Source: Bacillota bacterium
GTDB lineage: Bacteria > Bacillota > Bacilli > Paenibacillales > Paenibacillaceae
Assembly (NCBI GenBank): GCA_023391635.1
Contig: JAEWAQ010000058.1
Coordinates: 97,660 to 161,659, forward strand
DNA length: 64,000 nucleotides
Reading direction: 5' to 3'
Shown piece by piece: positions 1 through 8,838 of the stretch (position 1 is its first letter; every line of letters begins with the position of its first letter). Position numbers and translations under genes: made by a program. The notes under the pieces were generated by a model. It had not been told where the DNA came from. It saw nothing but the letters and a program-made list of their open reading frames with translations, and made no database searches.

Positions 1-1
1 C

Positions 2-73
2 GATCATTTCTACCGCCATTTTAAGCTCATCAAAGGCATGACGCCGGGCAAATACCGCGAAACCGGGAAATGA
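2..73 (+). CDS. AraC-family regulator, C-terminal end (partial)
   Basis: Only the last 23 codons and the stop lie in the window. They read DHFYRHFKLIKGMTPGKYRE followed by TGK and stop. This is the typical end of the second helix-turn-helix of AraC-type DNA-binding domains, of the pattern FxRxFKxxxGxTPxxYR. The gene begins outside the window, so its sensor part is unknown. It lies in the same direction as the sugar importer at 435 and may control it, as in many Paenibacillaceae sugar loci; that link is inference. A terminator-like hairpin and a repeat stretch separate the two. Confidence 0.8.
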   Translation, partial: DHFYRHFKLIKGMTPGKYRETGK

Positions 74-152
74 CGGCGATCGAGGACGCTTTGCTTGTAT
101 TTCTGAAGAAGAGGCCGCCCTGTTGCGCATCCTCGAAATAAATCCAACTTCC

Positions 153-189
153 AGCCCGTCTTTGGCCGTCCGGCCCGAGGCGGGCTTTT
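153..189 (+). terminator. probable terminator after the AraC tail
   Basis: GCCCG-AGG-CGGGC (173-185) forms a GC stem followed by TTTTG. An alternative longer stem uses AGCCCG at 153. It lies 80 bp after the stop of the partial AraC gene. The U-tract is short, so efficiency is uncertain. Confidence 0.5.
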
Positions 190-241
190 GCTGTCCCGGG
201 CAATCGCCTGCATCGCACAACCATGCCCCTCTCCTCCCACG

Positions 242-346
242 CCGCACGGCAGCAGACTCGCACCGCACGACAGCAAACCTGCACCACACAACAGCAGGCT
301 CTCACCGCACGGCAGCAAACCCACACCGCACGGCAGCAAACCCGCA
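242..346. repeat. five tandem 21-bp repeats
   Basis: Five consecutive 21-bp units start at 242, 263, 284, 305 and 326. The core is CCGCACGGCAGCAAACC; the third unit is the most diverged (CCACACAACAGCAGG). The stretch lies in the 361-bp gap between the AraC tail and the importer operon. The 21-bp period keeps short frames open, but none has a ribosome binding site, so I do not call a gene. The last unit feeds into the hairpin at 338-356. Confidence 0.9.
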
Positions 347-356
347 TTGCGGGTTT
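338..356 (+). terminator. terminator-like hairpin at the end of the 21-bp repeats
   Basis: AAACCCGC-ATT-GCGGGTTT is a perfect 8-bp stem with a 3-base loop, followed by TGACACTTTT. It sits 80 bp upstream of the first permease, so it could act as a leader terminator or attenuator. The poor T-run makes this weak. Confidence 0.4.
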
Positions 357-434
357 TGACACTTTTCTGAGCGGATTTGCGTGTGTGTTCCCTCGCGGGA
401 ATCGGATACGATTCATAAGGAAGGGGGTGAGTCG

Positions 435-1319
435 ATGCGGATGCGGCAACAATGGCGCGAATGGGGGTACCATCTCTATATGGTAGGCCCCGCAATAATC
501 TGTTTGCTGGTTGTGATCATGGTTCCTTTTGCCATGGGGGGATACTACTCGCTTACGTCCTGGAACGGCATCAGCGGCGAGAAAAGCTGGGTCGGCTGGG
601 ACAATTACATCCGAATCTTTACGGAAGACGTTCAGTTCTTCAACTCGTTCAAGTTTACGCTGCAGTTCACCGCCGTTTCCCTGGTGCTGACCAACCTGCT
701 GGCCTTCGTGCTGGCGCTGGGACTGACGCAGGCGCTCAAGACGGTAAGCCTGCTGCGCGCTTCCTTCTTCGTGCCGAACGTGCTGGGCGGGATCTTGCTG
801 GGATTTATATGGCGATTTATTTTCACCAACGTATTCGCCGACATCGGCGAACAGACCGGGATCGGATTGTTCGGCCTGCAATGGCTCGGCACCTCGTCAA
901 CGGGCTTCTGGGCGATGATCATCGTGTACGGCTGGCTCATCACCGGTTATTTGATGATTATTTACGTCACGGCGCTGCAAGGGCTGGACCCGTCGATCCT
1001 GGAAGCGGCCAAGATCGACGGCACATCGTACATGCAATCGCTGTTCCGTATTGTGCTGCCGCTTGTCGTGCCGGCGTTCACCATCTGCCTGTTTCTGTCG
1101 CTGTCCATCGCGTTCAAGGTGTTCGATCTCAATCTGGCGTTGACCAATGGCGGTCCGTTCAACTCCACGCAGATGGTAGCGCACAATATTTATGCCGAAG
1201 CGTTCCAGAAGAACAGGTTCGGGCTTGGCAGCGCGAAGGCTTTCCTCTTCTTCGTCGCCGTTGCCTTGCTGTCGCTTGCGCAAGTGATGTTCACGAGAAA
1301 AAGGGAGGTGAGCCTGTGA
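435..1319 (+). CDS. sugar ABC transporter permease, MalF/UgpA type
   Basis: Predicted inner subunit of a CUT1 carbohydrate importer, 294 residues, within the usual family range. The first membrane segment is near residues 15-35 (GPAIICLLVVIMVPF). The EAA loop that contacts the ATPase lies near residue 190 (EAAKIDGTSYMQSLFRIVLP). The start at 435 was chosen because AAGGGGGTG lies 6 bases upstream; the reading frame extends 18 codons further up without a ribosome binding site. It overlaps the next gene by 4 bases (GTGA), a sign of coupled translation. No ATPase gene is nearby, so it probably uses a shared MsmX-type ATPase encoded elsewhere. The substrate cannot be told. Confidence 0.92.
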   Translation: MRMRQQWREWGYHLYMVGPAIICLLVVIMVPFAMGGYYSLTSWNGISGEKSWVGWDNYIRIFTEDVQFFNSFKFTLQFTAVSLVLTNLLAFVLALGLTQALKTVSLLRASFFVPNVLGGILLGFIWRFIFTNVFADIGEQTGIGLFGLQWLGTSSTGFWAMIIVYGWLITGYLMIIYVTALQGLDPSILEAAKIDGTSYMQSLFRIVLPLVVPAFTICLFLSLSIAFKVFDLNLALTNGGPFNSTQMVAHNIYAEAFQKNRFGLGSAKAFLFFVAVALLSLAQVMFTRKREVSL

Positions 1320-2152
1320 CCGTCCTGCGGCGCTTCCCCGCCAGATTGCTGTTGCTGGAACTGCTGCTCCTGCTGCTGGCGCTGTTGTTCTTGTACCCGT
1401 TCTACCTGATCGCGATCAATTCCTTCAAAAGCTTCGATCAAATTATGCTCGATACGATCGGCTGGCCTGACCGCATTTCGTGGGAAAATTACGCCAAGGC
1501 ATGGGTCGCGACCAACTTTCCCAGGGTGCTGCTCAATTCGACGCTCATTACTGTGCTGTCCCTTGCCGGACTGGTCGTGATCGCCTCCATGGCGGCATGG
1601 CGCCTGACGCGTTATCCGGGCCGATGGAGCCATATGCTGTTTCTCCTGTTCGTGTCCGCCATGATCATCCCGTTCCAGTCGATCATGCTGCCACTGGTCG
1701 AAGTAGGCAAGCGGCTTGGCCTGATGGACAGCATCGCAGGACTTGTATTCATGTACTTTGGCTTCTGCATATCGCTAAGCGTCTTTCTGTTCAGCGGCTT
1801 CGTCAAGTCCATCCCGGCCGAAGTGGAGGAAGCGGGGTATATCGACGGATGCACGACGCACACTTTGTACTGGAGAATCGTATTTCCTTTGTTGAAGCCG
1901 GTCACGGCGACGGTGCTGATCCTGAACGGGCTGCACATCTGGAACGACTTTCTGATGCCGCTGTTGATGCTGCGGAGCAAGGAGCTTCACACCATTCCGA
2001 TCGCGACGTTCTCGTTCTTCTCCCAATACGAGCGAAGATGGGACATGGCGCTGCCGATGCTGGTCATGTCGCTCATGCCGATGCTGGTCTTCTTCCTCTT
2101 CACGCAGAAGTATATGATCAAGGGGGTGATGTCCGGCTCCATTAAAGGGTAA
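1316..2152 (+). CDS. sugar ABC transporter permease, MalG type
   Basis: Partner permease of the CUT1 importer, 278 residues. It starts at GTG 1316, overlapping the stop of the first permease, with AAGGGAGGTGAG just upstream. The N-terminus is an extreme run of leucines (LLLLELLLLLLALLFLYPF) forming the first membrane helix. The EAA loop EEAGYIDGCTTHTLYWRIVF lies near residue 171. The C-terminus KYMIKGVMSGSIKG is typical of MalG-like proteins. The frame is open far upstream inside the first permease, but that is a shadow reading. It is followed after 51 bases by the binding protein. Confidence 0.92.
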   Translation: MTVLRRFPARLLLLELLLLLLALLFLYPFYLIAINSFKSFDQIMLDTIGWPDRISWENYAKAWVATNFPRVLLNSTLITVLSLAGLVVIASMAAWRLTRYPGRWSHMLFLLFVSAMIIPFQSIMLPLVEVGKRLGLMDSIAGLVFMYFGFCISLSVFLFSGFVKSIPAEVEEAGYIDGCTTHTLYWRIVFPLLKPVTATVLILNGLHIWNDFLMPLLMLRSKELHTIPIATFSFFSQYERRWDMALPMLVMSLMPMLVFFLFTQKYMIKGVMSGSIKG

Positions 2153-2203
2153 ACCGCGTGCATGAATCGGACAACTGAATTCGACCCAAGGGAGGAAACG
2201 GCA

Positions 2204-3514
2204 ATGAACGGCAGAAAAAAATACGGACTGCTAACATCGGTCATCTTGATGGTCCTGTTGACCGCTTGCGGCGGCGGGAGCGCGAGCAATACGGAAGGAA
2301 ACGGCGCGAAGGATGGGCAGGCAAGCCAGCCTGCAAGCTCTGCGGACAGCGCCAAGCTGCAAGTTTTTCATTACAAGATTGAAGTGGCCGAACAATGGGA
2401 AGCGATGTCGCGCGAATTCGAGCGGGAGCATCCCGGCATTATTGTCGACTCCGACATCATAGGCGGCGGGGCCGACTGGCATACCAATTTGCAAACCAGA
2501 TTCGGCGCCGGCATGGGCCCGGACATCTTCGTCGTCGACGGTCCCAGCATGATGGAGCTCTACAAGGATCGATTGACGGACCTGTCGAACGAACCGTGGG
2601 TCAAGGAGGCGTTCCCCTTCGCCCTGGAGACGTTCTCCCGCGACGGCAAGCTGCTCGGCATGCCTTACACGATGTCCGGATACGGTCTTGTTTACAACAA
2701 GGAGTTGTTCAAGCAAGCGGGTATTACCGAGGAGCCTCACACGTTGTCCCAACTGCGCGAAGCCGCAGAGAAGCTGCAGGCCATCGGCGTAACGCCTTTC
2801 GGCAATGCTTACGGCGAAGCATGGGTGCTGGGGCAGCAGCAATTCAATGTCGCCTTTGCCCAACAGCCGGATCCCATTCAATTCATGGCATCGCTTAGAG
2901 ACAAAACCGCTACTATCGCAGGCAATTCGATTTTCAAAGACTATGAGCAGTTTCTCCAGCTCACGTTGGAATACGGGAATCCCAATCCGGTCACCGCCGA
3001 TTATAATTCCGTGCTCAGCATGTTCGCCAAGGGCGAGGTTGCCATCATTCACCAAGGATACTGGATCGAGCCGACGATCAACAAGTCCAACCCGGATCTG
3101 CATATGGGCATGTTCCCTGTGCCGATCAATGACGATGCCGGGCAGATGAACCGGCTGCCGACGGCAGCTTCCTTCGCCTTCGTCATCAACAATGAATCGA
3201 AGCACATCGAGGAAGCCAAGACGTTCCTGAACTGGTTGGTTTCATCGGAGACGGGCCAGCGCTATTTTACGGAGGAGTTCAGGTTTCTCCCGACATTCAG
3301 CCACATCAACATGAAAGATCCGGGAGAGTTGGGACAAATCGTGCTGGATTATTCCCAGGACAACCGCACGATTCCATGGACCTTCTCGCTCTGGCCCAAT
3401 GGCGCGTTTCAGGAATTTTTCAGCATCAAGCAAGGCTATATTGCGAACCAATACAATTATGATACAATGCTGGAAAAACTGGACGCGGTGTGGTCCGATC
3501 TGAGCCAGCCGTAA
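2204..3514 (+). CDS. sugar ABC transporter substrate-binding lipoprotein
   Basis: Extracellular solute-binding protein family 1, 436 residues. It has a lipoprotein signal peptide with lipobox LLTAC, so the mature protein would begin at Cys22 and be tethered to the membrane outside. Ser/Gly/Asn-rich linker residues follow the cysteine. The start at 2204 has GGAGGAAACGGCA upstream; an ATG 14 codons earlier lacks a good site. It delivers the sugar to the two permeases encoded just upstream. The two-component pair that follows probably senses the same substrate; this is inferred from order. Confidence 0.92.
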   Translation: MNGRKKYGLLTSVILMVLLTACGGGSASNTEGNGAKDGQASQPASSADSAKLQVFHYKIEVAEQWEAMSREFEREHPGIIVDSDIIGGGADWHTNLQTRFGAGMGPDIFVVDGPSMMELYKDRLTDLSNEPWVKEAFPFALETFSRDGKLLGMPYTMSGYGLVYNKELFKQAGITEEPHTLSQLREAAEKLQAIGVTPFGNAYGEAWVLGQQQFNVAFAQQPDPIQFMASLRDKTATIAGNSIFKDYEQFLQLTLEYGNPNPVTADYNSVLSMFAKGEVAIIHQGYWIEPTINKSNPDLHMGMFPVPINDDAGQMNRLPTAASFAFVINNESKHIEEAKTFLNWLVSSETGQRYFTEEFRFLPTFSHINMKDPGELGQIVLDYSQDNRTIPWTFSLWPNGAFQEFFSIKQGYIANQYNYDTMLEKLDAVWSDLSQP

Positions 3515-3605
3515 CCTGATCGGTTTCGCCGGACAGCCCCCGCTGCCGGCGGAGCCGATTCGCCGTCTGTCTGCCGCGCATACTGCCACCCGGAGGAAGG
3601 CCGCC

Positions 3606-5399
3606 ATGAGGTTCATTCGATCCAGCATTCGCAACAAGATGGTTCTGGCGCTGATGATCGTGACGATCATCCCGTTCTCGCTGTCCCTGATGGCGACCTA
3701 TTTCCAAACGAAGCAGAATGTGTATCGCAGCGCGGTTCACGCCAATTCCGACTTGCTGTCGAACGCCAGCTTGTTGTTCGCCTTGTATCTGGAGCAAGTC
3801 AGCCAAAGCAGTCTGCTGCCTTACGGCAAAGTCCGGATGATGGATTTCATTCGTACCGGCATCCCGGATCTGAATTTCGAAAAGCTGAGCCGAATGGATG
3901 AGACCTTGCAGACGATCTTGCACGCGAGCGATTCGTTCCGGTCGGTCAAGCTCTACAGCCTGGCGTCCAATCAAGAATTTCATATCTCGAGGATGAGCGC
4001 GATCCGCATTGGCGCGCAAGAACAACGCGATTCGTACATGCGCTTGTTCTTGGAGGCGATGGACAATCCCTATTACGTTCATATCCGTCCCGAGCCTGGG
4101 CTGGCCCCTGCGGCATCGCCGACCGTTTATTTTCAGCGGGCCTATATTTATTCGCCTCAAAAAACGTTCATCGGCTTCCTCTCCATCGAGCTTGACAGGC
4201 AACTGCTTAAGCAACTGAGTGAAAATCTGTTCACCCCGGGCGAGAGCGATGTTTACGTCCTGAACAATCAGGGGGAAGTCGTCTATACCTCCGACACGCA
4301 GGCGGATCGCGAATCCGGCTTGTTCGGGGAAATCAAAGACAGGCCGGACGGGAACGGCCATATGGAATGGGAGCGCGAAGGCGCCAGAAGCCTGATCCAC
4401 TACAGGAGGCTCGGCGATCACCTCGGCGGGCTCATTCTCGTCAAGAAAACGTCGATCGATGCGATGATGCAAGACGGCAGGAATGTGATGAAAGTGCAAG
4501 CAGGCCTCATCCTGGCTACCTTCTCCCTTGTGCTGATCACGGTTGTGCTCGTATCGGTGCGCATCGTATCGCCGATTCGGCGGCTTGTTCGCCATATTCG
4601 AAAAATTAAAGCGGGCGCCATGGAGGACGAGCTCAGCTATCTGGGCCAGGACGAGATTGGCGTGCTGGGCAACGAATTCAATGCGATGATGCGGCAGATC
4701 AAGCACCTGATCCGGACGGAGTACGAGTTGAAGCTGCGCAACAAGATCAATGAGCTGAAGGCACTCCAGGCGCAGATCAACCCGCACTTTCTCCATAACG
4801 CGCTGCAATCCATTGCAGGGGTGGTGTACGATTCACAGGATAAGAAGGCGTACCGGCTCGTCGCCTCCTTGTCCCGCATGCTGCGATTCAGCATGGATCA
4901 GACGGAAACCAGCGTGACGCTCGAGCGCGAGATGGCGCATGTGCGCGCCTATCTGGAGCTGCAGCAGCACAGGTTCGAGAGCGATTTGACCGTGTATTTC
5001 GATCTGGACCCGTCAGTGCTCCATTGTTCGGTACCCAAAATGTCGATCCAGCCCCTGGTTGAAAATTATTTCAAGCATGCATTTCACAAGCATCACAAGC
5101 AAGGGATGCTGCGAATAACGGGGACGATCCGGGGAGATCGGGCGATATTGACGGTTTCCGATAACGGGTGCGGCATGACGCAGGCGAAGATCGACAGCAT
5201 CGGCGAGGCGATGCGTTCGCCTTCCACTCGTCAGGACAGCGAGATCGGCTTGCTGAACATTTTGCAGCGTTTCCGGTTGATCTATGGGGACGACTTCCAA
5301 TACGAGCTGGCCAACAATCGGGACGGAGGCCTTGATGTGATGCTAAGCTTCCCGGCGATATCTTTGCCGGACGGCAGCGAGGAGGGCGCAGGGTCATGA
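3606..5399 (+). CDS. YesM-type sensor histidine kinase
   Basis: Membrane sensor kinase of the YesM/LytS-like class, 597 residues. Membrane helix 1 lies near residues 12-34, an extracellular Cache-like region follows, and helix 2 near 299-321 (GLILATFSLVLITVVLVSV) leads into a HAMP segment. The His-kinase box LQAQINPHFLHNALQSI near 390 holds the phosphorylated histidine. The ATPase domain shows QPLVENYFKHA and DNGCGM. The start has GGAGGAAGG upstream. It overlaps the regulator by 4 bases (ATGA). Such kinases commonly sense sugars delivered to an adjacent importer and activate its transcription through the cognate YesN-type regulator. Confidence 0.93.
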   Translation: MRFIRSSIRNKMVLALMIVTIIPFSLSLMATYFQTKQNVYRSAVHANSDLLSNASLLFALYLEQVSQSSLLPYGKVRMMDFIRTGIPDLNFEKLSRMDETLQTILHASDSFRSVKLYSLASNQEFHISRMSAIRIGAQEQRDSYMRLFLEAMDNPYYVHIRPEPGLAPAASPTVYFQRAYIYSPQKTFIGFLSIELDRQLLKQLSENLFTPGESDVYVLNNQGEVVYTSDTQADRESGLFGEIKDRPDGNGHMEWEREGARSLIHYRRLGDHLGGLILVKKTSIDAMMQDGRNVMKVQAGLILATFSLVLITVVLVSVRIVSPIRRLVRHIRKIKAGAMEDELSYLGQDEIGVLGNEFNAMMRQIKHLIRTEYELKLRNKINELKALQAQINPHFLHNALQSIAGVVYDSQDKKAYRLVASLSRMLRFSMDQTETSVTLEREMAHVRAYLELQQHRFESDLTVYFDLDPSVLHCSVPKMSIQPLVENYFKHAFHKHHKQGMLRITGTIRGDRAILTVSDNGCGMTQAKIDSIGEAMRSPSTRQDSEIGLLNILQRFRLIYGDDFQYELANNRDGGLDVMLSFPAISLPDGSEEGAGS

Positions 5400-7003
5400 A
5401 GATGCTGATCGTGGATGATGAGCGGCATGTTCGAACGCTGTTGAAGAAGATGCTGAACGTGGCGGAACTGGGCATTACCGCATTGCTGGAAGCGGGCAGC
5501 GTCGACGAAGCCTTGCGCCTGATCGAGCGGCACAGGCCGGCGATCATCTTGACGGATATGCAAATGCCCGAAACCGACGGGACTTCCTTGTTGAAAGCAA
5601 TGGAAAATTGCGCTTACCCGCACAAGATGATTGTCATCAGCGCGTATGACCATTTTCAATACATGCGAAGCGCCATTCAGGGAGGAAGCTTCGACTACCT
5701 CATGAAGCCGGTTGACGAACAGGAATTGAATCATTGTCTGGCCCGGGCGATCGAGGAATTGCAGGAAGAACAGCGCCGGAGCAACCGGGCGGCCGTCAAC
5801 CAGCAGCGATTGCACGAAACGCAGGACCATTACCGGGATTCGCTGCTCACGCAATGCGTGTATCGCGACGTTATGCTGCGACAGCATTCGCAACAAATAC
5901 AGGAGATGCTCGGCTTCGATCGCGGGACGGCTTATTGTCTCGTCGCCCTGCACGTGGACTTGCGGGCTGAAGGGTTGAGCGACCGGTTCGGCGACCGGCA
6001 GGATCTGTTGTATTACGCCGTGCTTAACGCAGCCAACGAAATGATAGGCGCGCCCGATGGAGCCATCGCTTTTCGCAACTTAAGAAAAGAAGGCATTATT
6101 GTGCTGATTGTGGAGGATGTCGGGCAAGCATGGTGCTGGGCGGAAGAGATTGTCCGCTTCATCCGGGCACGGCTGCAAGCGCCGGCCTGCGCTTATGTCA
6201 GCGAGCCTTCGGTCTTTCCTGACCGATTCTCAGCTCTGTATCAGCAGACCGAGCATATGGCCCACTCAGTCAACTTGCTCTCGCCCGCCTCTGCGGTCTA
6301 TCGCCTGGAAGATGCCGGGGAGAACTCCCTAGTCTCCCTGATGTCGGAAAAGAGCCGGTTAGGGCTCATTCTTGGCTTCGGCGATCTCGCCGGACTGGAA
6401 GACTATGCTGCCAACCTGATTCAAGCTGTGATCGGCAGCGGTGTGCTGCAAAGAAAACAATTAAGGTTATGGGAGCAGGAATTGCGGTCTCTATGGGAGC
6501 AAATGCTTCACGGGCACCCGGATACGATGGTCACTGGCGGAGCGGACGAGCCATTCGCTCTGCCTGTCTGGCAAAGCCTGAAGGGCGTCTTCGATCTGGA
6601 AGCGTTGAAGGAGAAGCTGGTCGCTGGCCTGCACCGTCTTCAGACACGCATGCGCGCCAGGAATGCCGGGAAACAGTCCGAGCTGCTCGTCCATATCAAA
6701 AAAGCGATTGACGAACATGAGTATGTAACGCTGAACCTGAAGACGCTGTCGGACGATGTGCACTATACGCCGGATTACTTGTCCCGCCTGTTCAGGGTTC
6801 ACTACGGTGTCAGCATAAAGGATTATATGAATCGGAAGCGAATGGCTTATGCCTGTGAATTGCTGACCGGCACCGAGCTGAAAATTTCCGAAGTGTCCGA
6901 GCGTCTCGGATTCGCGGATGAAAAGCATTTTAGCAAAGCCTTCAAAAAAACGATCGGCCAACGCCCTTCGCAATATCGACAACAGTTTCAAACCAAAGCC
7001 TGA
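5396..7003 (+). CDS. YesN-type response regulator with AraC DNA-binding domain
   Basis: Response regulator of 535 residues. The N-terminal receiver has acidic residues VDDE, phospho-acceptor Asp near residue 57 (ILTDMQMPETDG) and the conserved Lys in MKPVDE. A middle region of about 300 residues is followed by two AraC-type helix-turn-helix motifs near 430-530, ending FSKAFKKTIGQRPSQYR. It is translationally coupled to the kinase at 3606. It probably activates the upstream importer genes; no operator was identified. Confidence 0.93.
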   Translation: MKMLIVDDERHVRTLLKKMLNVAELGITALLEAGSVDEALRLIERHRPAIILTDMQMPETDGTSLLKAMENCAYPHKMIVISAYDHFQYMRSAIQGGSFDYLMKPVDEQELNHCLARAIEELQEEQRRSNRAAVNQQRLHETQDHYRDSLLTQCVYRDVMLRQHSQQIQEMLGFDRGTAYCLVALHVDLRAEGLSDRFGDRQDLLYYAVLNAANEMIGAPDGAIAFRNLRKEGIIVLIVEDVGQAWCWAEEIVRFIRARLQAPACAYVSEPSVFPDRFSALYQQTEHMAHSVNLLSPASAVYRLEDAGENSLVSLMSEKSRLGLILGFGDLAGLEDYAANLIQAVIGSGVLQRKQLRLWEQELRSLWEQMLHGHPDTMVTGGADEPFALPVWQSLKGVFDLEALKEKLVAGLHRLQTRMRARNAGKQSELLVHIKKAIDEHEYVTLNLKTLSDDVHYTPDYLSRLFRVHYGVSIKDYMNRKRMAYACELLTGTELKISEVSERLGFADEKHFSKAFKKTIGQRPSQYRQQFQTKA

Positions 7004-7020
7004 AGGGAGAGACGATAACG

Positions 7021-7830
7021 CTGAACGGGAATGAAATCGAAGCCGTTGTTCTGGATTTGGACGGGACCATTCTGCGAAGCGATCTGACCATCGCGCAGGA
7101 AACCGTCGAAGCCGTGCGGCGATTAAGAGATCGGGGAATCGCCGTCTATATCGCGACAGGCAGACTGCCGAGGGCATGCCGGCACTATCATCGCAAGCTT
7201 GGACTGGATACGCCGATGATTTGCGCCAATGGCGCCATTATTTATGACTGCGCGCAAGATCATGTGCGGGTCCATCAGACGATCTCGCCGCTTCATTCGC
7301 GAGCAATTCTGGCAGACTTGCGGGGCAGGTCGCGCAATATTCTGTCTTTTCATCTGTCGGATTACTATTGCATGATCGAAGACGAGTTGGTGAGCAGGTG
7401 GACCGATCTTTACGCCACGCCGCCGCGCTATGTGGGAGACTACAGCGATCGTTTGCAGCATGAGATTACGAAGATGGAAGTGTTCCTGGAAGACGGTTCC
7501 GCGTGGTTTCAGCCGACCGGCGATATGCAGTGGCAATCGTCTGTGAATGTATATGCCGGCCCGGGTTATGTCGAGATTGTTCCCCGGACGGCGTCCAAAT
7601 GGCTCGCTTTGCAAGTGCTGCTTGCGCAGCAAGGGATTCGGCCGGACCATACGGCCGCGTTCGGAGACAGCGACAACGACCTGGAGATGCTGACTTCCGT
7701 CGGCATCGGGGTGGCGATGGGCAATGCCCCCGCCCGGATTCGGGCACGCGTGCAGTCAGTCGCCTTATCCAACGAGGATCACGGCGTTGCCTGTAAAATA
7801 AACGAGTGGTTGGAGGGAGCATGCAGGTGA
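7021..7830 (+). CDS. Cof-type HAD-superfamily phosphatase with a CTG start
   Basis: HAD hydrolase of the Cof/YidA group, about 269 residues. Motif I is VVLDLDGTI with nucleophile Asp12 and Asp14; motif IV is GDSDNDLEML near 215. There is a cap region between. The first ATG/GTG/TTG codon in this frame is TTG 7057, which would remove the nucleophile. The frame upstream offers CTG 7021 (or ATA 7015, ACG 7018) behind AAGGGAGAG at 7003-7011, so a non-standard start is needed. I chose CTG 7021. It probably removes phosphate from a sugar phosphate; the substrate is unknown. It follows the regulator closely and overlaps the next gene by 10 bases. Confidence 0.85.
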   Translation: MNGNEIEAVVLDLDGTILRSDLTIAQETVEAVRRLRDRGIAVYIATGRLPRACRHYHRKLGLDTPMICANGAIIYDCAQDHVRVHQTISPLHSRAILADLRGRSRNILSFHLSDYYCMIEDELVSRWTDLYATPPRYVGDYSDRLQHEITKMEVFLEDGSAWFQPTGDMQWQSSVNVYAGPGYVEIVPRTASKWLALQVLLAQQGIRPDHTAAFGDSDNDLEMLTSVGIGVAMGNAPARIRARVQSVALSNEDHGVACKINEWLEGACR

Positions 7831-8735
7831 AACCTTCCGCGGACTTCTTCAGCATCATCGTGATTCCCGATACGCAAGGCATGGCGCTTGCGCATCCGGA
7901 GTTGTATCGACGGTTGGGGAGCAGCGTCGCAAACCGCATCAGGGAGCTTCCGGTCAAGGCGGTGCTGCATGTGGGCGACCTCGTGGATAACGGAGCGGAC
8001 GACGAGACGCAATATCGAACGGCATACGGCGCGCTTGGCCCGATCATGCAATCGGGCGTGCCCTGCCTGTTTGCGATAGGCAATCACGATTACGACAACC
8101 TGGTGGCGCTCGATCGATCAAGTACCATGTTCAACCGTTATTTCGGCATCGGGAACTATGCCGGAAAGACGTGGTTCGGCGGCGTCTATGAGGAAGGGCG
8201 TGCGGAGAACGCCTACCTGCTCATCAGGGAACCGCGCTGTTCGCTGCTCGTCCTGAGTCTTGAGTTCGGCCCCCGCGACGAGGTACTGGAGTGGGCGGAT
8301 CACGTGATGGCAGCCCATGCGGATTGCAATGTGGTGATCGTGACGCATAGCTACCTGCACCCGCGCGGGCATCGGGTCACGGCAGCGGACGAGCTGCACC
8401 CGACGAGCTATTGCGGTTCGCGGGACGGCAATGACGGGCAAGCGATGTGGGAAAAGTCGTTATGCAAACATCCCAACCTGGTCGCCGTATTTTCCGGCCA
8501 TCATGTGCCCGGGCATGTGAGCGCACGGGTGGATCGGGGAGCGGCCGGACAATCCGTAGCGCAGGTTTTTCAAAACTGGCAGCTGGAACCGCTCGGAGGA
8601 GCGGGCAGGTACCGGATCGCCGACTTTTACCCGCATGAGGGCAAGCTCGGGCTGTCCGTGTACAACGCCGCCGCCGACCGATACGAGCACGAGGACGGCT
8701 ACGAGGCAGTTCTGCCGATCCGCCTGTTACCCTGA
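7821..8735 (+). CDS. calcineurin-like metallophosphoesterase
   Basis: Metallophosphoesterase of 304 residues, without a signal peptide and therefore probably cytoplasmic. The family motifs are in order: IPDTQ (replacing the common DxH), GDLVDNG, GNHDYD, THSYLHPRGH and GHHVPGH. The variant first motif with Gln in place of His is seen in a subgroup of this superfamily. ATG 7821 follows GGAGGGAGC; GTG 7827 would be better spaced and is an alternative. It is the last gene of the operon. Two phosphatases behind a sugar importer suggest a phosphorylated or nucleotide-like substrate, but this is inference. Confidence 0.85.
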   Translation: MQVKPSADFFSIIVIPDTQGMALAHPELYRRLGSSVANRIRELPVKAVLHVGDLVDNGADDETQYRTAYGALGPIMQSGVPCLFAIGNHDYDNLVALDRSSTMFNRYFGIGNYAGKTWFGGVYEEGRAENAYLLIREPRCSLLVLSLEFGPRDEVLEWADHVMAAHADCNVVIVTHSYLHPRGHRVTAADELHPTSYCGSRDGNDGQAMWEKSLCKHPNLVAVFSGHHVPGHVSARVDRGAAGQSVAQVFQNWQLEPLGGAGRYRIADFYPHEGKLGLSVYNAAADRYEHEDGYEAVLPIRLLP

Positions 8736-8777
8736 CGTTGATTCATATTTCTTGGGCAGTATAATAAATAAAACTCA

Positions 8778-8837
8778 TTAAGCGGCCTTTGTCCTGTACT
8801 CCATGGGGCTTAGGCCGTTTAATTTTGCTTCCCGGCC
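8778..8837 (-). pseudogene. IS3-family transposase, C-terminal remnant
   Basis: Reading the minus strand into the stop at 8778 gives REAKLNGLSPMEYRTKAA. This closely resembles the end of IS3/IS150-group OrfB transposases, which often finish with KLKGLSPVEYRTQAA-like sequence. Upstream of residue G the reading runs straight into the 51-bp intergenic repeat, so only about 20 codons survive. The catalytic DDE domain is gone. Confidence 0.7.
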
Positions 8838-8838
8838 C

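Noticed and set aside
30..881. Long minus-strand reading frame opposite the first permease
   Set aside because: Its residues are low-complexity and its second half is the antisense of repeats and of a conserved permease. No ribosome binding site or family match is visible.
452..1315. N-terminal extension of the second permease into the first
   Set aside because: The extension is the shifted reading of a conserved permease. GTG 1316 with AAGGGAGGTGAG is the natural start.
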